From the NCBI GenBank assembly GCA_947497585.1, contig CANMHG010000017.1, forward strand, positions 1-42,355: DNA of 42,355 bases, given 5' to 3'. Position numbers and translations under genes: made by a program. This DNA comes from an uncultured Bacillaceae bacterium. GTDB lineage: Bacteria > Bacillota > Bacilli > Bacillales > Bacillaceae_L. Below the pieces are notes generated by a model. It saw only the letters and a list, made by a program, of their open reading frames with translations. It did no database searches and was not told the origin of the DNA. Numbering within the stretch: the first letter of the stretch is position 1; every line of letters starts with the position of its first letter. Below are positions 16,813 through 23,529 of this stretch, piece by piece.

Positions 16813-16849
16813 TGAAAACGGTTACAGACGTTGCTTTTCTATGTAATAT
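16813..16849 (+). promoter_or_regulatory. tctC promoter with cre (CcpA) site
   Basis: TGAAAACGGTTACA at 16813-16826 fits every position of the cre consensus TGWAANCGNTNWCA. GTTACA (16821-16826) is a plausible -35, 17 bp before TAATAT (16844-16849), so CcpA binding would cover the -35 and repress when preferred sugars are present. The long A/T stretch after it leads to the tctC start at 16894. Confidence 0.75.
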
Positions 16850-16893
16850 AAAAATTAAGAAATTTTAGTTAAATAAAAAAAGGGGTGGAGAGA

Positions 16894-17871
16894 TTGAAGA
16901 AATTCATGTCAATTTTAACAATTGTGGCACTTGCTCTATTAGGAGCATGTTCAACAGGAACATCAAGTAGTAGCGAGTTCCCATCAAAAAATATTGAATT
17001 AATCGCACCTGCGACTCCTGGTGGCGGATGGGATGGTACAGCCAGGGCTATCCAGAAAATCCTAAAGGACGAGGGCATTGTTGAAAAAAATATCAATGTT
17101 GTCAATAAGCCTGGTGGAAGCGGTGAAGTGGGTTGGCAATATCTTTCAAAGCAGGATGCACACAGCTTAGCCATTAATTCTAGTTTAGTTTTAACAAATA
17201 ACTTGCTAGGTCAAAGTGAATTAACGTTTGAAGGATTTACTCCATTAGCGATATTAACATCGGAGTGGATTTCAATTGCTGTTCCAAATGAATCAAAGTT
17301 CCAAAACGCAACTGAAATTATGAAACAATTAAAAGAGGATCCAACTTCCCTTAAAATTGCGGTTGCACCTGGTTTAGGAAACAATGATCATTTATCTTTC
17401 GTGCAAGCAGCAAAGACATATGGTGTAGATGTAACAAAATTAAACTTCTTAATCTATGAAAGTGGTGGAGACGTAGTTACTGCTTTATTAGGTGGACACG
17501 TTGATGTTGCAACAATGGCTGTGTCAGAGTCAAAAGAGCAGCATGTGGCTGGTAACTTTAGAATTGTAAGTGTTTCTTCAGACGAAAGAATTGAGGGTCT
17601 AGAGGACGTAGCTACATGGCAGGAGCAAGGTGTAGATATGGTATTCCCTCACTGGAGAGGTATTATGGGACCACCTGATATGACAGAAGAAGAAATTGCA
17701 TACTGGGATAAAGTAATTGGTGAAATGGTAGAAACAGAAGCATGGCAAACATTATTAAAAAATAATGAATGGTCTAGTTATTACTTAGATAGTAATAAAA
17801 CAATGGAATTCTTAAAAGAACAAAATGCGAACTATGATGCATTGTTATCAGAATCTGGGTTAACAGATTAA
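16894..17871 (+). CDS. tctC: Tripartite tricarboxylate transporter substrate-binding lipoprotein
   Basis: Captures the substrate outside the cell and delivers it to TctAB. From TTG 16894 it has 325 aa: a signal peptide with lipobox LGAC (lipid-modified Cys19), a Ser/Thr linker, then the Bug/TctC domain beginning NIELIAPATPGGGWDGTAR with its conserved GGG-x-D. The upstream GTG at 16885 is part of the GGGGTGGAG ribosome site. It is first in the tctCBA order, preceded by a cre site and followed by a stable hairpin. The substrate (citrate, methylcitrate, aconitate or another) cannot be told from the sequence. Confidence 0.9.
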   Translation: MKKFMSILTIVALALLGACSTGTSSSSEFPSKNIELIAPATPGGGWDGTARAIQKILKDEGIVEKNINVVNKPGGSGEVGWQYLSKQDAHSLAINSSLVLTNNLLGQSELTFEGFTPLAILTSEWISIAVPNESKFQNATEIMKQLKEDPTSLKIAVAPGLGNNDHLSFVQAAKTYGVDVTKLNFLIYESGGDVVTALLGGHVDVATMAVSESKEQHVAGNFRIVSVSSDERIEGLEDVATWQEQGVDMVFPHWRGIMGPPDMTEEEIAYWDKVIGEMVETEAWQTLLKNNEWSSYYLDSNKTMEFLKEQNANYDALLSESGLTD

Positions 17872-17892
17872 TAGAAAAAAGAATAAATCTTT

Positions 17893-17922
17893 GAATGGAC
17901 CCGGTAAGGTTAGGGTCCATTC
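17893..17922 (+). terminator. Intercistronic hairpin after tctC
   Basis: A perfect 10-bp stem, GAATGGACCC with GGGTCCATTC, around a 10-nt loop; the tail (TTGTTATA) is poor in T. Probably a partial terminator or mRNA-stabilising element that keeps the binding protein in excess over TctB and TctA. Confidence 0.6.
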
Positions 17923-17971
17923 TTGTTATAAATGAAAGTTTCGTAAATTCCTATATGGAAGGAGAGATAGT

Positions 17972-18415
17972 ATGTACAGATTAGTAACACCACTCTTTTT
18001 TTTAGCAGTCGGATTGGGGTTCCTTATTGCAACTTTACAATTACCGAAAGCACGGCTCGGTGACCCAAATGCGCCATTATATTTTCCAGCAATCATTACA
18101 ATTCTGTTAATTCTTTTGAGTGTGATCTACTTCTTTCAAGAATTTAAGCATAGAAAAGAAGAATTCAAAGAGTTGACCATGCTTTTAAGTGGCCGAATGC
18201 CATTTTTACTCATCAGTACGATGGTTATGATACTTATTTATACATTTCTTTTTGAGAGGATCGGATTTTTATTCTCGACGATTCTTTTCTTAGGAGGACT
18301 TCTATTTATAATCAATGGCACCAAAAAATGGCTAGTAAATATTATTGTAGCAGTTTCATTCTCAGCCATTGCATGGTATTCATTCGGAATTTTACTAAAA
18401 GTAAGCTTACCATAG
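17972..18415 (+). CDS. tctB: Tripartite tricarboxylate transporter small membrane subunit
   Basis: A 147-aa membrane protein with about four helices (near 5-22, 35-54, 72-92 and 97-140). The GDPNAPLYFPAIIT segment at about 28-41 is typical of TctB. ATG start with GGAAGGAGAG upstream. It lies between tctC and tctA, the usual order. TctB is poorly conserved as a family, so the call leans on context as well as topology. Confidence 0.88.
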   Translation: MYRLVTPLFFLAVGLGFLIATLQLPKARLGDPNAPLYFPAIITILLILLSVIYFFQEFKHRKEEFKELTMLLSGRMPFLLISTMVMILIYTFLFERIGFLFSTILFLGGLLFIINGTKKWLVNIIVAVSFSAIAWYSFGILLKVSLP

Positions 18416-18433
18416 AAGGGAGGTACTTAAGTT

Positions 18434-19939
18434 ATGGGAGTAGATTTTTCAGTATTTATGGAAGGGCTTATGACAGCCTTGGAACCTATTAATCTATTGT
18501 GGGTGGCGATCGGTGGCTTTTTAGGAACGGTTGTTGGTATGTTGCCAGGCCTTGGGCCAGCCACTGCGGTTGCTTTATTAATACCAGTTACATTTGGAAT
18601 GGAGCCTACTAGTGCATTAGTGCTGATGGCTGCTATTTATTATGGTGCTATGTATGGAGGATCAAGAAGTTCGATTCTATTAAATACGCCAGGGGATGGT
18701 TCAGCTATTGCTGCAACCTTTGATGGCTACCCGATGGCACAAAAGGGTCAGGCAGGGCAGGCACTTGCCATTTCAGCGATTGCATCCTTAATTGGTGGAG
18801 TGGTAGCGATGGTTGGGTTTATCGTTTTAGCTAAACCACTTGCGAGCTTTGCACTGAAATTCGGACCCGCAGAATATTTCTTATTAATGGTCTTTACTCT
18901 TTCTGCCATTGTTGCATTGTCGAAGGGTGCGATGGTAAAAGGATTTATCTCAATGACTATAGGACTATTAGTATCAACAATGGGAATTGATTTACAGACA
19001 GGTGTACATCGTTTTACGTTTAATCATCCAGCACTAAGTGAAGGTGTCGATTTTCTAATTGTTATTATTGGTATTTATGCTGTTGGTGAAGTGCTTTATA
19101 ACTATATTACAATTGATAAGCCTGTGAACAAAGACCATAAAGGCATGGGGAAAATTTGGATCACAAAAGAGCAATGGAAGCGCACAAAGTGGCCAATGAT
19201 TCGAAATGCACCGTTAGGCTTTATCGTTGGGGTACTTCCAGGTGCTGGTGGAGCCATTGCTTCAATGCTTAGTTATACAACTGAAAAGCAGATTTCAAAA
19301 AATCCAGATGAATTCGGAAAAGGAGAAATAGTTGGGGTGGCAGCCCCCGAATCTTCAAACAATGCTGCTGCAGTTGGGGCGTTTATTCCGATGTTAACAA
19401 TGGGGATTCCAGGGTCTGGAACAACGGCTGTTATTTTAGGGGCTCTCATTATGTTAGGCATGCGTCCAGGACCTTTATTATTTGAAAACAATCCAGAAAT
19501 GGTTTGGACCTTTGTAAACAGTATGTTTATTGGTAATCTTTTCCTTGTTGTTTTAAACGTCCTGTTAGTAGGACTGTTGGTGAAAATCTTAAAGACACCA
19601 CCGAAGGTATTATATCCCCTTATTTTAGTACTTGCCTTTATTGGTACGTATACATTGAGCTATAACGTAATCGACTTTTACATTCTAGTTATCTTTGGAT
19701 TAATTGGTCTTGTAATGAAGCTATTAAAGTTCCCAATTGCACCGTTAATTTTAGCTGCAATTGTAGGATCTGATATGGAACAGAATTTCCGTAAAAGTAT
19801 TGTAGGGAATGATGGAGTTTCAGACGTGTTATTTGGCTCACCGATTACGATAACACTCGTAATACTAACGATCCTATCATTAATGTATCCATTTATCGCT
19901 AGTTGGTTAAAGAACAGAAAAGTACAAGAAGCAAAATAA
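18434..19939 (+). CDS. tctA: Tripartite tricarboxylate transporter large membrane subunit
   Basis: Main permease of the Tct system, about 12 helices, driven by ion gradient, not ATP. The 501 aa carry the family strings GMLPGLGPATAVALLIPVTF (about 35-54), YGGSRSSILLNTPGD (about 76-90) and a second GVLPGAGGAIASM repeat in the middle. ATG start with AAGGGAGG upstream, 18 bp after tctB. No terminator separates it from the permease gene that follows, so both are likely on one mRNA. Confidence 0.94.
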   Translation: MGVDFSVFMEGLMTALEPINLLWVAIGGFLGTVVGMLPGLGPATAVALLIPVTFGMEPTSALVLMAAIYYGAMYGGSRSSILLNTPGDGSAIAATFDGYPMAQKGQAGQALAISAIASLIGGVVAMVGFIVLAKPLASFALKFGPAEYFLLMVFTLSAIVALSKGAMVKGFISMTIGLLVSTMGIDLQTGVHRFTFNHPALSEGVDFLIVIIGIYAVGEVLYNYITIDKPVNKDHKGMGKIWITKEQWKRTKWPMIRNAPLGFIVGVLPGAGGAIASMLSYTTEKQISKNPDEFGKGEIVGVAAPESSNNAAAVGAFIPMLTMGIPGSGTTAVILGALIMLGMRPGPLLFENNPEMVWTFVNSMFIGNLFLVVLNVLLVGLLVKILKTPPKVLYPLILVLAFIGTYTLSYNVIDFYILVIFGLIGLVMKLLKFPIAPLILAAIVGSDMEQNFRKSIVGNDGVSDVLFGSPITITLVILTILSLMYPFIASWLKNRKVQEAK

Positions 19940-19975
19940 TAGTAATTAATCACTTCATTGTGGGTGAAAACAAAA

Positions 19976-21352
19976 ATGAACAAAAAAAAAATCATGTTTT
20001 ATCTGTCAATCTTGTTTTATATCATCTTTCTTACGCCTCTAATTGGCTGGGATGTAAAAGTAGAAGCATTTGTAGCATTAGTCATTATTCAAATACTCTG
20101 GATTGGCAGAGTCTTTCCTTTAGCATTTAGTTCGGTTTTATTAATCCTGATGCTCTCTTTTAACTTTTTTACGTTTGAAGAAACGATGAGCTATTTTGGT
20201 TCAGGGATTATTTGGCTATTATTTTCTACGTTTATCATGGCGAGTGCATTTATTAAGACGGGGTTGGCAAGTCGGATCTCATTAAAAATGCTTAGGATGT
20301 CAAAAGGCTCTGGTAAACAATTAATCTTTCTATCGTTTTTATTAATGTTTGTTCTTTCCTTGTTTATCCCATCTAATATCGGAAAAGGCAGTCTTGTCGC
20401 TTCTGTATTAGATAGTCTCGTAAAGAGTTTAAAGAAAATAGTGAGCGTCCCCAATTTATCAAAATCTTTGTTTATTGGGGTCGCCTTTATTGCTTCTATT
20501 TCAGGTGCTTTTGTTGCAACAGGTGCGAGCTCTACAATCTATGCCTTTGGTATGTTGGGAGAAATCACTTCTCAACTGACCTTTGTGAGTTGGATTTTAT
20601 ACTTCGGACCACCAATTGTACTATTTCTAGTCCTATTGTGGGTCCTATTTTTGCTTTATTTCCCACCTGAGAGTGTAGACAAGACACTTATTGTACGTTT
20701 AATAGATGAGCAGATAAATGAGTTAGGGAAAATTACACTATCTGAAATCAAGGTTTTAGTTATTATTGGAATGACATTAATCTTATGGATGACTGAGAGT
20801 TTACATGGATTTTCAATTCCATTAATTGCATTGCTAGGTGCAAGTCTTACCGTCCTGCCCTATAGTGGGGTTTGGGATTGGGAGGATGCAAAGAAGAAAA
20901 TCGATTGGGATATGATTTTGTTCTTTGCTGCAACCCTTATGGTTTCAAAAATGCTGATTGAAACCGGAACGGTGGTATGGATAGCAGATGAATTAGTAGG
21001 TACATTTGGTTCATTCTCACCATATGTAATCCTCGTATTTCTTGTTATTAGTACTGCACTGATACGAATTATTTTTGTGAATGTATTGGGGTTTTTAACC
21101 ATTATAATTCCCGTAGCCATCACAGTTGGCCAAAGTGTATCTACCATTGATCCTGTAATCATGGCGATGGCTGTATTTTTGGCGGGAGTACCAGGCTTTC
21201 TATTAATCACACAATCTCCAGTTCATCTGATTAGTTACTCCTATGAATACTTTACCGAAAAAGACTTGTTCAGAGTGGGACTTATCTCAATGGTGCTCTG
21301 GATCGCAGTTGTCTTCTGTTCAGTTTTCCTTTATTGGAGTTGGATTGTGTAA
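19976..21352 (+). CDS. DASS/SLC13-type anion permease
   Basis: A 458-aa protein with about 11-12 membrane spans. Two similar halves, a mid-protein LILWMTESLHGF and a late GFLLITQSPVHLISYSY segment fit the divalent anion:sodium symporter group (citrate, succinate, sulfate and similar). I prefer ATG 19976, with GGGTGA eight bases upstream, to the TTG at 19958. Codons 2-6 contain a run of ten A (19982-19991), with an in-frame ATG just beyond. A second carboxylate carrier beside TctCBA suggests a different substrate or product export; direction is unknown. Confidence 0.8.
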   Translation: MNKKKIMFYLSILFYIIFLTPLIGWDVKVEAFVALVIIQILWIGRVFPLAFSSVLLILMLSFNFFTFEETMSYFGSGIIWLLFSTFIMASAFIKTGLASRISLKMLRMSKGSGKQLIFLSFLLMFVLSLFIPSNIGKGSLVASVLDSLVKSLKKIVSVPNLSKSLFIGVAFIASISGAFVATGASSTIYAFGMLGEITSQLTFVSWILYFGPPIVLFLVLLWVLFLLYFPPESVDKTLIVRLIDEQINELGKITLSEIKVLVIIGMTLILWMTESLHGFSIPLIALLGASLTVLPYSGVWDWEDAKKKIDWDMILFFAATLMVSKMLIETGTVVWIADELVGTFGSFSPYVILVFLVISTALIRIIFVNVLGFLTIIIPVAITVGQSVSTIDPVIMAMAVFLAGVPGFLLITQSPVHLISYSYEYFTEKDLFRVGLISMVLWIAVVFCSVFLYWSWIV

Positions 21353-21392
21353 GTGATGTAGTAGTTTTAAGAGATTAGGAAAAGAGGCGATT

Positions 21393-22304
21393 ATGATGAC
21401 ATGGTTAGTCGAAAATCAAAAGAGTCAAGAGGAATTAGCAAATGAATTTAAAACGCTAATGACCGCTGGCCCCATCTTAAAAATTATGGGTGCTCATGAT
21501 GGGATGGCTGCACTTGTAGCCAAGAATGTCGGCTTTAAGGCGTTGTATCTATCTGGTGCTGCATATACGGCTAGCAGGGGTTTACCAGATTTAGGAATCC
21601 TGCATTCTCAAGAAGTAGCTGAACGTTCGCGTGAACTAGTTAGAGCTTCAAACCTCCCACTTTTAGCTGACATTGATACAGGATTTGGAGGGATTATCAA
21701 TGTAGCAAGAACGGCTAAGGAAATGGTCGAAGCAAAAGTAGCTGCTATTCAAATTGAAGATCAAGATCTCCCGAAAAAATGTGGGCACTTAAATGGGAAA
21801 AAGCTTATCTCGACAGAAGAAATGGTTCAAAAGATAAAAGTCATCAAAGAGGTTGCACCGACCTTAGTTGTTGTAGCGCGTACAGATGCTTTGGCAGTTG
21901 AAGGAAAGGAATCGGCCATCAACCGCTTAAAGCAATATGTTGAAGCAGGTGCAGATGCCATCTTCCCTGAGGCGTTTACAACCGAGGAGGAATTTAGAGA
22001 AGTAAGCTCACAATTTGATTTACCAATTCTTGCAAATATGACAGAGTTTGGGAAGACTCCATATTTTACAGCAGATGAGTTTGAGTCATTTGGTTATTCA
22101 ATGGTTATTTATCCTGTTACCTCTTTGCGTGCTGCAGCAAAGGCATATGAGATGGTGTTTAAAGAAGTGTTTGAAAAAGGCACGCAAAAGGATGTATTAG
22201 ACCAAATGCAATCTCGAAAAGAACTCTATGAAACGATTAAACTACATGATTATGAGGATTTAGATAAGCAAATTTCCAAAACAATTCTTCCTGAAATGAA
22301 GTAA
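21393..22304 (+). CDS. prpB: Methylisocitrate lyase (PrpB family)
   Basis: Cleaves 2-methylisocitrate to pyruvate and succinate. The 303 aa carry the catalytic KKCGH motif (128-132, Cys130), the Mg-binding DIDTGFGG (93-100) and IEDQD (121-125), and the YLSGAAYTASRGLPDLG opening at about 52-68. It closely resembles the Bacillus YqiQ/MmgF type. Start ATG 21393 or 21396, with AAGAGG before it. prpF follows 13 bp later. Related activities in this superfamily (dimethylmalate lyase, isocitrate lyase) cannot be excluded, but KKCGHLNGK fits PrpB best. Confidence 0.88.
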   Translation: MMTWLVENQKSQEELANEFKTLMTAGPILKIMGAHDGMAALVAKNVGFKALYLSGAAYTASRGLPDLGILHSQEVAERSRELVRASNLPLLADIDTGFGGIINVARTAKEMVEAKVAAIQIEDQDLPKKCGHLNGKKLISTEEMVQKIKVIKEVAPTLVVVARTDALAVEGKESAINRLKQYVEAGADAIFPEAFTTEEEFREVSSQFDLPILANMTEFGKTPYFTADEFESFGYSMVIYPVTSLRAAAKAYEMVFKEVFEKGTQKDVLDQMQSRKELYETIKLHDYEDLDKQISKTILPEMK

Positions 22305-22317
22305 GGGGGTGTTTCCT

Positions 22318-23454
22318 ATGTCTCAGTATTCCGTTCCTGCCGTTGTCTACCGGGGTGGAACAAGCCGAGGGTTGTTGTTTCATGAAAAGGATCTTCCTGT
22401 GGAGAAAGAGCGTCAAAGAGAAATTTTTATAGCAGGCATAGATGCTTATAATCCTTCTCAGGTTAATGGCTTAGGCAGTGGTACGTCACACACAAGCAAA
22501 GTAATGGTTATTGCTCCTCCAAGTGTGGAGGGAGCAGATGTCGATTATACGTTTTATCAAATTGGAATCGGCGAAGAAGTCGTGGATGACGAAGGTACCT
22601 GTGGAAACCTAATGTCTGCAATAGGGGCATTTTCAATCGATGAAGGTCTTGTAAAGGTAAATACAACAGACACCATTGTCACGGTTTCCGCTTTTAACCG
22701 TAATATCGGTAAAATGATTCGAATGGAAGTGCCTGTGGTAAATGGAAAAGCAAAGGTATCAGGAGATTATCACATGCCAGGTGTTGTCAAACCTGGTGCA
22801 AAGATATCAGTTGATATCCTTTCACCTGGTGGAGGGAAAACGGGTCATACTTTGCCAATAGGCTCATCTTGTCATGTTACAACCGAGACAAAGGTGTATT
22901 CCGCATCATTTGTCGATGTTGTTAATCCGTTTGTATTTGTGGCAGCAAGTGAATTTGGTCTAAAGGGATCAGAGTTAAATAGTGACCTGGCAAACGACGA
23001 AAAATTAGTTTCCGAGTTAGAAGCTATTCGAGTAAAGCTGGCATTAAAAGCGGGGATGTATTCCTCTGTGGAAGAGGCAAGAAATGCTCCTGCAATTCCT
23101 AAGATTGCGATGGTTGCGAAACCTCATGATTATGTGACTTCTGCTGGCAAAATCATTAAAGCAGAAGAAGTCGATATTGTTGCAAAAATGGTGTCAATGT
23201 ATAAATTCCACCGTACGTTTGCAGGGAGTGGCTTATATAATCTTGCAGCCTCGGTTTTACTAAAGGGCACCATACCAAACCAATTTTTCAATAAGAAGGA
23301 TGACAGTAGAGAACAAGTAATAAGAATTGGACACCCAGAGGGAATCGCTGAAGTTCGAGTTGCTGTGACAGAAGATGGTTTTAACGTAAAATTCGTTGGT
23401 CTTGATCGGACAGCTCGAAGAATCATGAAAGGCGAAATCTACATTCCAGAATAA
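22318..23454 (+). CDS. prpF: PrpF-family isomerase (2-methylaconitate / aconitate)
   Basis: PrpF moves the double bond of 2-methylaconitate so that aconitase can hydrate it. The 378 aa show RGGTSRG at 12-18, K61 in GTSHTSKVMV and C95 in EGTCGNLMSAIGAF. The 34-residue gap between K61 and C95 equals that between Lys73 and Cys107, the catalytic pair I recall from Shewanella PrpF. ATG 22318 follows AAGGGGG; the GTG at 22309 lies in that site. PrpF normally partners an AcnD dehydratase, and an aconitase-like gene is next. Some relatives interconvert cis- and trans-aconitate. Confidence 0.87.
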   Translation: MSQYSVPAVVYRGGTSRGLLFHEKDLPVEKERQREIFIAGIDAYNPSQVNGLGSGTSHTSKVMVIAPPSVEGADVDYTFYQIGIGEEVVDDEGTCGNLMSAIGAFSIDEGLVKVNTTDTIVTVSAFNRNIGKMIRMEVPVVNGKAKVSGDYHMPGVVKPGAKISVDILSPGGGKTGHTLPIGSSCHVTTETKVYSASFVDVVNPFVFVAASEFGLKGSELNSDLANDEKLVSELEAIRVKLALKAGMYSSVEEARNAPAIPKIAMVAKPHDYVTSAGKIIKAEEVDIVAKMVSMYKFHRTFAGSGLYNLAASVLLKGTIPNQFFNKKDDSREQVIRIGHPEGIAEVRVAVTEDGFNVKFVGLDRTARRIMKGEIYIPE

Positions 23455-23461
23455 TGAAAGC

Positions 23462-23502
23462 AAAAAGTAGTCTAGTTGATTGAATCACCTAGACTACTTT
23501 TC
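23462..23502. terminator. Palindromic hairpin between prpF and the aconitase gene
   Basis: AAAAGTAGTCTAG pairs with CTAGACTACTTTT around TGATT-G-AATCA, making a nearly continuous palindrome with U-rich 3' arm. It may end part of the transcripts from upstream, lowering aconitase expression relative to PrpB and PrpF. I see no strong new promoter after it. Confidence 0.7.
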
Positions 23503-23529
23503 TATAAAATGAAGAATGGAGGTAAGGTG

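Noticed and set aside
20860..21210. 116-aa minus-strand frame, and similar long antisense frames over groEL and pbuG
   Set aside because: All lie inside well-supported genes on the other strand, lack ribosome sites and show unnatural composition.
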